Assembly (NCBI RefSeq): GCF_008831285.2
Contig: NC_045140.1
Span: 16,428,370-16,492,369 of the forward strand
Length of the DNA: 64,000 nt
Reading direction: 5' to 3'
DNA from: Nymphaea colorata
Taxonomy: Eukaryota > Streptophyta > Magnoliopsida > Nymphaeales > Nymphaeaceae
Positions 23,959 to 34,149 of this stretch are shown here, one piece after another. Numbering within the stretch: position 1 is the stretch's first letter; every line of letters starts with the position of its first letter. Below the pieces are notes generated by a model. It ran no database searches. It had not been told where the DNA came from and saw nothing but the letters and a program-made list of their open reading frames with translations. The position numbers were made by a program, and so were the translations under genes.

Positions 23959-24959
23959 ATGGCGGTATACATTCTTATCATCTAATTGTGCTTAGTTGGT
24001 TCATATCTTTTGTTTTGCAGTTTTTCATTAGATATTCCCTTGTTTTTGTAAATAAGAAGTTTTTTGGTGAATCTGGTGCAGCAAAAGTTGGTGCTGGATG
24101 TCCCGTTGTACTGCCAGAAGTGCAGGACTAAAGCCTTGAAAATTGCTGCCGTTGCACATGGTAGGAAATTCTTCAATTCGTCCTCTGATTTGGAAACTTG
24201 AACGGCGTGTGGTGCTGGGACAGGACGTAAGAATTAGCTAGAGAATCTGATTCAAATGGGTCTTGCTTAATCAGATCAGGATTCATATTTTGAATTGAAG
24301 GGGTTCTTCAACTTAAACCCATGTCAGACCCTGTACTAGATTAAAGTCCCCCGGGTACTTGCTTCACGTTGAGCTTTGTACAAGGTGGAATTCAAGTGCA
24401 AAACTTGGTAACAACTAATCGTGCTTCAAGACAAAGCAATATAGCCTAACAAGCCCACTAAAAAATCTGTTCTAGGTCTTCTAACTTTTATACATCTTGA
24501 GTCATAGATGATGCTGAGTTGAGCCGCCATTTGAAAAAGGCGATTTCTAGCTTACTTTTATTTCAGTTATCAGAAGAACAAACAATATTATTTTAACTTT
24601 CATATTCCTTGATGAACTTGAAAAATTCTTCTGCTTTATATGTCATTGTTTATTCACAGCCATCGCCGCATTCTGGTACAGGTGTCACTTCAGTGGCCTT
24701 GGAGGGAGAGAATAAAGTGCAACTGGTGGTGGTCGGAGAAGGCGTAGACCCAGTCTGCTTGGTGAAAGCATTGAGGAAGAAAGTAGGCTACACTCAGATG
24801 ATTAATTTCGCGCCACTGAGCAAGGACGCAGGCGAAGGTGATAAAAGTACCGAAGATAAGGACACCAAGCCTCCGACCGTGACGGGGGGTAGCTGTGCAT
24901 GCCAACACAACTGGCCGCCTGTTTATTGGGTAGACCCTCCTACTTGCTCAATCTTGTGA
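23959..24959 (+). CDS. HIPP: HMA gene B: HIPP with intact CxxC and CaaX box
   Basis: Three exons: 23959-23964 (Met-Ala), 24082-24160 and 24682-24959, all GT-AG, coding 120 residues. The HMA domain (about 3-68) starts QKLVLDVPLYCQKCRTKALK. Cys13 and Cys16 form the metal-binding CxxC that the other four intact genes lack. It continues TSVALEGENKVQLVVVGEGV and LVKALRKKVG, close in style to the HMA integrated in the rice immune receptor RGA5. A short acidic/Lys linker leads to HNWPPVYWVDPP and a terminal CSIL, a CaaX box for farnesylation or geranylgeranylation. By family knowledge this is a heavy-metal-associated isoprenylated plant protein that binds soft metals and is membrane-tethered through its lipid. 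Exon 1 is inferred from the ATGGCG|GTATAC context, because gene B lacks the leader shared by A, C and D. Confidence 0.85.
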
Positions 24960-25299
24960 GCAAACATGCAATGGAGGGAGGACGATATCTTCGAGGACAT
25001 GGTTCTTTATTAGCTTTGTCATGAAAAGCATTTAACTAGATACTACGAACTATAGGAGATTCTTAATTGTCCAAGTGCATTAATAGAATAGTATATTGAT
25101 GATTGAAGAAGAGCACCATTTGTCGCACAAGAATATTGCAGATTTTGGAACGCAGGAAATGATGCTGACTTCAAACTTTTCCACACAAGAATATAGCACT
25201 TGTCTCTTGTCGCCATTGGTGGAATTCTGGGACCGAAAACTGGTACCGCTTTGAATATTAATGGCCTCCACCGACTCTCCTATATCAAGACTTAATTGC

Positions 25300-25690
25300 A
25301 AGATGTCCGTTCGGCAAGAAAATTCAGTCAAAACCGACGATGAACAAGCCGGAATTGTTAAGGGACGACCAACTAGGGTCGTCATGCATGGAAAGGATTA
25401 TTGGCAGGCGCCGTGAGTTCAGACCTAGCTTAAATTTACTAGAATCGCGTTAGAGATGTTAATAGAATTCGCGCAGTAAGTTCCAAAAAGAAAATTCACA
25501 TCGATGGATATCTAAAATGACAGACACCCAAATGTCAAAAGTTTGAATCTACCTGACATGCCGAAGAAACCAAGCTAATATACCTTCAGGCTTCAAATGT
25601 AATACAAAGTTAACTCGATCTGAAACCAGGTTTAAATACTGGAACTTTTGAATATCATAGAAATGACTTGGGTTAAACCAGGTTTGATTA
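25300..25690 (+). repeat. Dispersed repeat, copy 3 of 3
   Basis: Matches 17390-17810 in the same orientation (GTCAAAACCG, ACGACCAACT, GATTATTGGCAG, GTGAGTTC). It is followed, as in copy 1, by AACCAGGTTT-type sequence, here with only one or two degenerate units of the 54-bp minisatellite. Confidence 0.6.
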
Positions 25691-25699
25691 ATTGCCGGA

Positions 25700-26670
25700 A
25701 TATTTCAGACTTTGGACCCACTTAAAGGGTCGCAATATGCGGGACCCGATGGATCCACCAGCCCAGCAATTACTTACCAGATACCCGGAACCTTTCTTCC
25801 CCTCCCCACTCTGCTATGCTTCCTCCCTCTCTTCTGCAGGTATACGTGCTATGCTTCCTCCCCTCTCTTCTGCAGGTATACGTGTCTGTATAAATGGAAG
25901 CTCTTCCACTCAGCAATACCCCACACCAAGAGATCAGTTTCCACTACAAAAAAATCGAGGCATTATCGTCAGCCAGAACAAGCCCGTGAAACATGGCTAC
26001 GCGTCAGTAATGGTTTTACCGAGATAAAGTTTTACCGACATTGGTAGTAATGTCGGTAAAAAATGAGTATCGCCAATGCGCTGGGTTAATAATCGACGTT
26101 TATATACGAGTTTTGGCACATCGGTGATGGTGCCTACACCAACGTTCAGTTAAACATTGCTATTAAGCTTTATCACCGCAAAAAATTGCATTGGTGAAAG
26201 TGTCTTCATTTCTAATTCACTTAGAACATTTTTTTTTTGAAAATCGAAAATACATGCACAAATAATTAACCTGCTTAGGTATTCCATGCATCAAGCAAAA
26301 CAAATGAAACAATTAAACATTTATAAACAAAACAAATATTGCATGCCGATGCACATGGTATGAAATTCTTCCATATCTCCAGTTATTAGGAAACTTGGAC
26401 GGGGTGTGGAGGTGGAACTGGACCGAAGAGTTAGCTACCGAATCTGATTCAAATGGGCCTTGCTTAATCAGATCAGATCTGGATTCGGATTGTGAATTGT
26501 AAGGGTTCAACTTAAACCAATGTTAGACCCTGTACTTAGATCAAAGTCCCTCACGTACATGCTTGCTTCACATTACAGTTGGTACAAGATCGAATTCAAG
26601 TGCGACAACAACTGATCATGTTAGCAGAAGAAGAAACAATATTATTTGAACTTTTTATCTCCCTTGTGTA
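25700..26670 (+). pseudogene. HMA gene remnant (B'): orphan promoter, CACTA insertion, then exon 2 end and intron of a gene B copy
   Basis: 25700-25941 copies the gene A promoter and leader: GGGACCCGA.GG.TCCACCA, CTTCCTCCCTCTCTTCTGCA, a TATAAA at 25889-25894 and CTCTTCCACT.AGCAATACC. It contains a 36-bp internal tandem duplication around 25815-25885. The leader is then cut by a CACTA transposon end at 25942. After the insert, 26340-26670 follows gene B from the last codons of exon 2 (GCACATGGTA) through much of intron 2 (AATCTGATTCAAATGGG, TTGCTTAATCAGATCAG). Exon 1, most of exon 2 and all of exon 3 are missing. The remnant joins an A-like promoter to B-like gene body, which fits a chimeric paralogue broken by transposition and deletion. 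Confidence 0.75.
25942..26330 (+). mobile_element. CACTA (En/Spm) transposon end, truncated
   Basis: The insert begins CACTACAAAAAAATCGAGGC, the standard CACTA terminus. It continues with subterminal repeats typical of the superfamily: TTACCGACATTGGTAGTAATGTCGGTAAA contains an imperfect inverted pair, and ATCGGTGATGG and ATTGGTGAAAG recur as a motif. No matching right end (…TAGTG) and no transposase were found, so this is a one-ended, dead fragment. Its downstream limit is approximate. Confidence 0.7.
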
Positions 26671-26890
26671 AATCTATGTTCCTTTTAACAATCAACTGAT
26701 CTTAGCAACAAAGAGGTCACTATTAAAGCTTTCGAACAGGTGACGCCCAAATGAACAACTGATCTTACTCTCCTGAACATCTATACTTTAATACAACGCC
26801 TGAGAGATGTTCATACATTCTTACAAGGTTCCTCTAGTTCTGGGAAAAAACAATGCCAAAATTGTTACACTCTACTTGCATAGCAAGGTA

Positions 26891-28146
26891 TTACATAATG
26901 GGGCAATTAGGATTAGCTTCTTGGTAGACGATGTGTTGCGGGACGGTAGGCTGGTAAACATACGGCCATTGCTCGACCGCCTTCTTTTCCTCTGGCTTCT
27001 CCTCATTTTTCTCGCTCTTCACTTTTTCCAAGCTCTCCATGTCCACCATGAAGTTCTTCCTTAGAGACTTCACCAGCTCATATGCATTCATGTCCTCACC
27101 AATCACTACCAACTTCCTTTTGTCCTTCCCATCCAAAGCAACCGATGACACACCTACACCACAAACAACTTCCTTGATTAGTTTATGTACATATAAGTAT
27201 CACATGTATATTATATGGATGATTAATCATCATGCATGGAGTTCACATAAAGTCCTAAGGTCTTTTTGTGATAGTGCTTTTACTTTGGTACTGGGACGTG
27301 ACTTTCTATGGGGTTTGGTGGAAGAGATGTGATTGGATTCATCGAAGACCAAGCAGATTCGAAAGAGTTGACTTGATCATGGCCAGCTGAGTCCGATATC
27401 GCAGTTGTCAAAATCAACCGATTCAAAAACAAAAAGCACTAGGAAAGTCAACCGATCGGTTGCCATATGCCAGCTTCATTTCAATTATTTTTTTAAAGAG
27501 ATTTTATATTTGTTTGAAATTTGTTTCCGTAATTTTCATGGAAAAACTAACTGATTCGTAAGCAAGTCACCGAATCGGCAGCCCTACCCCGATTTTGTGG
27601 GGGACCGATTTTTACAATACCACTGAGAATTTGGGATCTTTCAAAGAGAACAAGAATATATATTCTCATTAATAAAAATAGTATGAAGGAAAATGGTTAC
27701 CTTCAGCACCGACGGCAGTCTTCATGGCCTTAGACCTCCGTTTCTCATCAAACATGTCCACATGGAGCACCAACTTTTGCTGCAGATGAATAAAAAGAAA
27801 AAACAAAAAAAAAGATAAATTCCACCGCGGAAATTGCTACAAATTTAAAATTAGTTCATTTCCTTTGGCCGTCAACCGGCAACAGTTGACGAGAAAATGC
27901 GAAAGAAGAGAAAAACCGCGGCACCCTTGGTTGGTACTGAAGCGGTCGTAAGGCCGTAGCTAATGCTGGGGGAAGGACGAAAGGTTCGCCGGAAAATTGG
28001 TAGACCACAACCGGCGTCTACAAGAGAGGCAATATAACACCCAACTCCTCCAACGTTTCGGGCTTCGGCTTTGAGAGGCAAGAAATGCCCAAGATCAGGA
28101 AATTAAAGAGAAAGGAAGATACCCCAGAGTTTCTTCATACCTTCAT
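26891..28146 (-). CDS. HMA gene C: CaaX-bearing small HMA protein without CxxC
   Basis: On the minus strand, exons are 28141-28146 (Met-Lys), 27701-27779 and 26891-27153, all GT-AG, coding 115 residues. The HMA domain (about 3-70) reads QKLVLHVDMFDEKRRSKAMK, SSVALDGKDKRKLVVIGEDM and YELVKSLRKNF. As in A and D, the CxxC loop is DMFDEK, so metal binding by the usual site is lost. A Lys/Glu linker (KNEEKPEEKKAVEQW) leads to PYVYQPTVPQHI and a terminal CPIM. This CaaX box with final Met predicts farnesylation. The protein is thus an HMA-fold, probably lipid-anchored scaffold or partner protein and not a classical metallochaperone (inference). The leader and TATA box match those of A and D. Confidence 0.87.
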
Positions 28147-28307
28147 CTTGAAACTACTGTTACTGCAGGTGACGAGGCTGCTACTGTGGTCGTTAGCCCT
28201 TGAATGTGGAGAAGTCTGACGAAGACGGATACTTGAATGAATATTTCTCCGTGGTTTAGCAGGAGAAAGTAAACTGATCTGTTGATGTGAGGTGAAGAGC
28301 TTCCACT

Positions 28308-28313
28308 TATATA
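28308..28313 (-). promoter_or_regulatory. TATA box of HMA gene C
   Basis: TATATA (minus strand TCTATATAAG) 162 nt before the start codon, with GGAAGCTCTTC just downstream, the same arrangement as in A and D. Confidence 0.8.
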
Positions 28314-29286
28314 GACACGTAAACGCGCAGAAGAAAGGGAGGACGACGGGGCAGAGCGGCGAAGAAGAACGGTTCCGGGAAACTGCTATGCAATTGCCGT
28401 GCTGTAGGCTCTAATGGGTCCTACGAGAAGAACATTGATGCGGAAAGTGGGAATCCCAAGCAGTAGATATTGGGATCTGGACTGGGTCAATGGTGGATTT
28501 GCTGTATCAAATCGGAACGAGTCAAACATCCATTAAATGAAGAAATTTTTTAAGCAGTGAAGAACTTACTCTTCACTAAATGAACAAATGAAGCAACTCT
28601 CAACAATTGATGCATACAAGTTCACTTCTGTTATGCTACATCCTGTTTCACTTATGAATTATTACTTCGGAATAAACCTAATTTCACCATACTGGATCTT
28701 TTTCAAAGGCTAGTTGATCAAGAGTCAAATGTGAACAGGTCAATAATTTTTGAAGTGCTAATGTTCCCGATGCAGAGGGTTTCCAAAACCAACCAATTTT
28801 TGGTTGAATCAGCTGCTAATGTTCAATCGGACGACTTACTCTGTGTCGGCCGATTTTATCCACTGAAATTTCATGGTACAGAGCTACCACTCACTTTTTG
28901 AAGTTTGATCTTTTATTTCTTTGAGCATGCGAAGTTCAAATTATTGTTCGTTTCAATTTCGATCCATTTGAGCTTTCCTTGTTTTCTTCAGTTTTTCTAG
29001 AAAAAAAAAAAACTAATTTTCTGTTTATTTATTTTAAAATTAAAATAATAAATCTGATAAAAATTATTTTGATTATATTGGGATTCAGTAAATTTACTGG
29101 GGCTCAGATCCGAGGTGCTGACTCTGCTTCCGGTGAAACTTAAATCATGTGCCGTTTTTCAATTTAAAAAGAATTTGAGAGCCGGGCGTTTATTTAAGCA
29201 GAGAATCTTTCTCACCACGAATGTGGTGTCGCGTCGTCCTCGGAGCGGAAATGCAAGGCTGTCAAAACACCGTAAATCTTTATATT

Positions 29287-29424
29287 GGCCGATTTAATTT
29301 TAAAGATTGGTGTTATGACATTTAATATGGCCGATTTAATTTTAAAGATCATTGTTATAACATTTAATATGGCCGATTTAATTTTAAAGATTATTGTTAT
29401 GACATTTAATATGGCCGATGCAAC
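29287..29424 (+). repeat. 42-bp tandem repeat, three copies plus partial
   Basis: Units begin GGCCGATTTAATTTTAAAGA at 29287, 29329 and 29371, with a partial at 29413. Exact 42-bp spacing makes a 14-residue peptide repeat if translated (MADLILKIIVMTFN), but there is no gene context. Confidence 0.9.
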
Positions 29425-31181
29425 ACAAGATGCTTCTGTCCGGATCTGCTTCCTTCTTATTTTTCATTTAAAACTTTAAAAATAATTAAAAAGAAAGGGA
29501 AAGGTAGCTCTCCTAAAAGGACGTCCTCCGCTCTGTTTGTTTCTGGCAACAAGGACAACACTGGAGCCTACAACAAATTTGAAATCAAATTATTGCAGAA
29601 AATAATATATATATTCCAACCAAGTATGCATCTCATAAAATACTGTGCAATCAATGTGTCTGGCCAAGAGAGAGAGAGAACAGCAATTTTTACATGTCTA
29701 AATTTGAAGGCTAAATTTAAAATACAGAGGAAGAGCATGCAGCTGATGTGTAACATTTGATTATTGGGCAAAGGAGGAAAGGGACGAAAGAACTCCAGCT
29801 ATTATTAAGCCCACGATTATAAAGAAGTCGGATGGTTAGACCAGGCCTAACTATTTTTGGTCCAACGATTATAAGGCTCCCTGGCCTTGAATGGCGGCTC
29901 TTAGTTTCAATCATCATGTATGAACATAGAAAGGAAATAGTTGTCGGCACTCACTTTACAGCAGCCACCGGCCACCGGTGCCGGTAGTATCTACAAAGGC
30001 ACGCTTTTTCTTCATCTATTCGTCTCCCACTGCATGCGCAAATGACAAAACCGTGTCGTTAAAATTGTGACGAGCAAACCAAAGTTTACCAGTACGACCA
30101 TCCACGTTTTCTCCGTCATTTTAAAGAGAAATTCTGGGTTATCAAATTTTAAAGGTCCCTCGTTTGACACCCGATTCCATGCAACTACTTCAGTGAATGC
30201 CATTAGTAAGAAAAGTATTACTGTTATAAATTATTCTGAAACGCGGAAGCTCGGTAGATGCAATTTATTGAAGGCAAAATGCAAAAAATGTTGGAAAGCA
30301 GGGTAGAAGGATAATCCAGGCGCATCGGAAGCCCCAGAGAAATGAAATGACAGGGAAACGCATACGAAAGACAAAAAAGGGGAACGAAGAATCAACCTGA
30401 GAGCAAGAGATTGCAACCATGCGCCATGTTAAACATAAAGCACTACTTTGTGTGTGTGTCGTATGCCAATTAAGACTCCTTCAAATATCAGCGAATAATA
30501 TATTAGTTTCATTTAGCCCTGTACAGACCAGGCGGTTCATCCCTTAACTTATACAGGTTGCGACCAGCCGACGCACGATGACGATATCGCATCTTGTTTA
30601 AGCTTTGATACGAGAGGAAAACCGATTTTTACAACATTGAATTCAAACTTGAAGATCACGTTCTCAAGGCGGACCGCAATTGATATTGATAAATAAAGGA
30701 CTGGTCACACTAATCCCGAAATTTTATTCCTTGAATGCATCTCTCTCTCTCTCTCTCTCTTCTCTCACATGCATTACATCTAGCTAAGAGAAATGAGACG
30801 ACATCTGCAAAATTACTTTGATGGATGAAAAGAAAGGAGCAAAGAGAGACAAACGTGTCCTTTGATCTTTTTCTCAGCTTTTGTAATATAAAATAGTGCT
30901 TGGTATACCTGCATTACTTGTTTACAAACACGATCAAATTAATTAAATACGAGCTTTGTCAGTAAAACCACTCCAGACTTGGCTAGTACACACACAGTAA
31001 GTCCAACTTGCGAGAATCCAAAAATTCTAAAAAAAAAAAAAGGATGAAATACATACTATTCTTATTTATCAAAAGAAAACCATTACCCAGAACTGTTAAA
31101 CGTCCAAACCTAGTGCCCGGCATATTCCGTTGGATAAATACATGATTGCGTTTCTCACTCCCCAACTCAGCCTGCCGATAT

Positions 31182-31182
31182 T

Positions 31183-31220
<38 letters not shown>
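31182..31220. repeat. (AT)n microsatellite
   Basis: About 38 bp of alternating AT. It sits shortly after the point where gene E has been lost from block 1. Confidence 0.9.
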
Positions 31221-31225
<5 letters not shown>

Positions 31226-32731
31226 GAAAGGGAAACCTACCAATCAAACAAACCCAAGTCAGGGGAGCTAATTTCCACGAAAACTTAGCCTTTCCTTATC
31301 ACGTGAAGAAGTGCACTTTGCTTGTGCGTGAAGTTTCTGATTGAGCTATATTTGAGACATTTCTAATTCTTTGTTTTATAGGAAGCTTAGTTTGGAGGTT
31401 TTAGCTATTTTCGACCACCCAAACACTTGGTTGGTATTTGGGGGAGGGCGGGGCCGACAAAAAGAGATCTGCTTTGGCGATGTCTATTTGCATCAGATCT
31501 TCATCTTGTGGATAGGGATGTCAATATATGTGACTTGAATCGCATATCTGACAATTTGATCCAAAAAAATCAGATATGAAAATATATATATATATCCAAT
31601 TAAGAAATCGGATTGCGTTTGGATGACATTCGATCGGATTCGGATATACATAAATATTCAATCGGATTCATTTTTACACAAATATCATGTATTTAATGCT
31701 ATTAAATTTTAAAAATTGACAAGATTCGGTTCAAAATTCATATTCAGATTTTGAATTTGGATATGACTTTTCTTTATTCGAATTTGAATCTGAATTCAAA
31801 TCTGAATATGTGAATATTCAAAAAACGGATATGATTAAGGATATATCTAATCTGAATATGATCTGTTGACATCTTTAATTACGGATGAGGGCGTTATGAA
31901 CGTATTGCACAGCCAGTGTTGAAACAGGTCAAAGTTTATTGACGTAAACGCTTACCTATAGAGTTGAAACCAATCAGCATTCCTAAAAATTAATTTATTT
32001 AAACCTAGATCCTGTGGAGCAAGGCATGCCTTTTTATTTAGTTCATTTCAATAATGATATAGGTTGTTGGATTAGTTTATGCTCCCCATAAAGCCAAAAA
32101 CTTGGTGGCTAAGTAGTTCTCCTAGATTTTTTAGGCATGTCAATGGATCTGATTTAAACCGAATGTACACTTTACCATATCTGCTTTCGGGTATCTCTAC
32201 TTATTCTGGTTCGAAGTCAATTCAGATGAAGAAAAATCTACGACATATCTGAATTCGAAATATGAATTCACAATCTGAATCTAATCCAAATCTGATTTTT
32301 AGATTAATGTCTGAGTCCAATCCGACTTTTAGATTAATGTCTGAATCCAAACCATATTACAGGCATTGAGTACATGATATTTATTTAACACTATATCGAA
32401 TCAGAATCTAGATCTGCTTAATATTTACTTCAATCTGAATCCCAATATGAATTCGACTGGAAGTCATTACTAGAGCCCTTCTTAATTACTTTTCTGAACA
32501 CCTACACTTTAATACAATGCCTGAGAGATGTTCATAGATTCTAACAGGTAACATGGTTTCCCATTTTGTGGGAGAAACAATTTCTAAATTGTTAAAATTT
32601 AAGCGACTCCGCTTCCGTATGGAGAAATTAGGATCAGGTTGAATGTGGGCGTCGTTGTAGGCTCCAGGATGAACTGCTTGGCAGACGATACGTCGCCGGA
32701 CGGTACGCAAAAAGAAACAATTCCAAAATTG

Positions 32732-33175
32732 TTACTTTTTCTCGCTCTTCACTTCTTCTAAGCTCTCCATGTCCACCCTGAAATTCTTCTTCTTCAGAGA
32801 CTTCACCAGCTCAAAGGCATCCATGTGCTCACCTACCACTACCAACTTCCTTTTCTCCTTCCCATCCAAAGCCACCGACAACACACCTGCACCACAAACA
32901 ATTTCCATGGTTAGTTTATGTAATATGCGCATCATATGTATATTATATGAATAATTAATCATCATGCATGGGGTTCAGATGGTGCTTTTACTTTGGTACC
33001 GATTGGAGTGACATCGGAATGCACATTTTTCCTTTAGATGTGCATGTGAGGCAATTCAATGCACTGTGCTTTTATCAGAAGTTAAATAGCGAGCACTTGG
33101 TGATTCAACCACTATGTCCTGTTTGCATTAATTCTTGTAAGGCTTTCCTTGTATTCCTATTTTTCTTGTATTAGT

Positions 33176-33215
<40 letters not shown>

Positions 33216-33972
33216 ATTAGTCAATTGAGTTTGTTGACTTGATATTGGCTCTGGTTGTCAAAATCAACTGATGCAAAGTAAAAAACACTAGCAAAATTAT
33301 CCGATTCGATCGGTTGTCGTATGCCAGCTTCATTTCATCGATTGTTAAAGATATTTTATATTTATTTGAAATTAGTTTCTGTAGTTTTCATTGAAAAAAA
33401 AAAAATTGATTCGTAGGCAAGTCGCCGAATCGGCAGCCCTGCCCCGACTTTGTGGAGGGACCGATTTTTTACAACACCATCGAGAATTTGAGATCAAACA
33501 AAGAGAAGAAGAATATTCTTATTCATAAAAAGATCGTGAAAGAAAGTTGTTACCTTGAGCACCGACGACAGTCCTCATGGCCTTGGCCCTCCTTTTCTCA
33601 TCAAACATGTCCAATTGGAGCGCCAACTTTTGCTGCAGATGGGGAAAAGGAGAAAAGGTAAATTCCACCGCGAAAAACAAAATTAAAGTTAGTCATTTCC
33701 TTGGGCCATCGACAGGAAACAGTTGCGGCTTTCCAGATAAATGTGGAGATACATTATAACAAATTGGCTAAAATGTTCTAGCTAATGCTGGGGGCTGGGG
33801 GAAGGGCGAAAGGGTTCGCCGGAAAATTGGTCGACAACAACCGTCATCTTCAAAAGAGGCACTGACGGAAATGGGCGGTGGCTTTTGGATTTGACAACGG
33901 AAGCAAGAAATGCACAAGACCGGGAAATTAAAGAGAAAGGAAGTTTGTCCAGAGTTTCTTACATACCTTCAT
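32732..33972 (-). CDS. HMA gene D: minimal HMA-only protein, tail lost
   Basis: On the minus strand, exons are 33967-33972 (Met-Lys), 33554-33632 and 32732-32886, all GT-AG, coding 79 residues. The product is almost exactly one HMA domain: QKLALQLDMFDEKRRAKAMR, LSVALDGKEKRKLVVVGEHM, FELVKSLKKKNFRVDMES, ending EEVKSEKK. The CxxC is absent and so are linker and CaaX tail. The gene C linker codons are replaced by a stretch resembling the 3' UTR of C and D, whose first bases supply the TAA stop. Beyond it (about 32650-32705) the old tail is still legible (ACCGTC.GGCGACGTATCGTC). The frame upstream is clean, so the short protein may still be made. It would be a soluble, unprenylated HMA protein. 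Whether it is a functional gene or an early pseudogene is open. Confidence 0.75.
33181..33211. repeat. (GA)n microsatellite in intron 2 of gene D
   Basis: About 30 bp of GA dinucleotides. The corresponding intron of gene C lacks it. Confidence 0.88.
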
Positions 33973-34135
33973 CTTGAAAACACTGGAGGTCACGAGGCTA
34001 CTGTGGTCGTTACCCCTTGGATGTGGAGAAGTCTGACGAAGACGGACACTTGAATGAATCTCCCTTTCTGGTTAAGCAGGAGAGAGTAAAGTGATCTCCT
34101 GATGTGAGGTATTGCTAAATGGAAGAGCTTCCATT

Positions 34136-34141
34136 TATATA
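34136..34141 (-). promoter_or_regulatory. TATA box of HMA gene D
   Basis: TATATA (minus strand CTATATAAATGG) 164 nt before the start codon, with the conserved leader after it. Confidence 0.8.
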
Positions 34142-34149
34142 GGCACGTA

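Larger units (their letters stand above)
28320..32480. other. Upstream spacer of block 1
   Basis: No gene recognised. It holds the 42-bp tandem repeat, small microsatellites (CT near 30742; AT near 31182-31220) and AT-rich repeats with CGGATTCGGATAT-like words near 31,540-31,860 and 32,140-32,480. Most of it has a counterpart in block 2. Confidence 0.5.
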
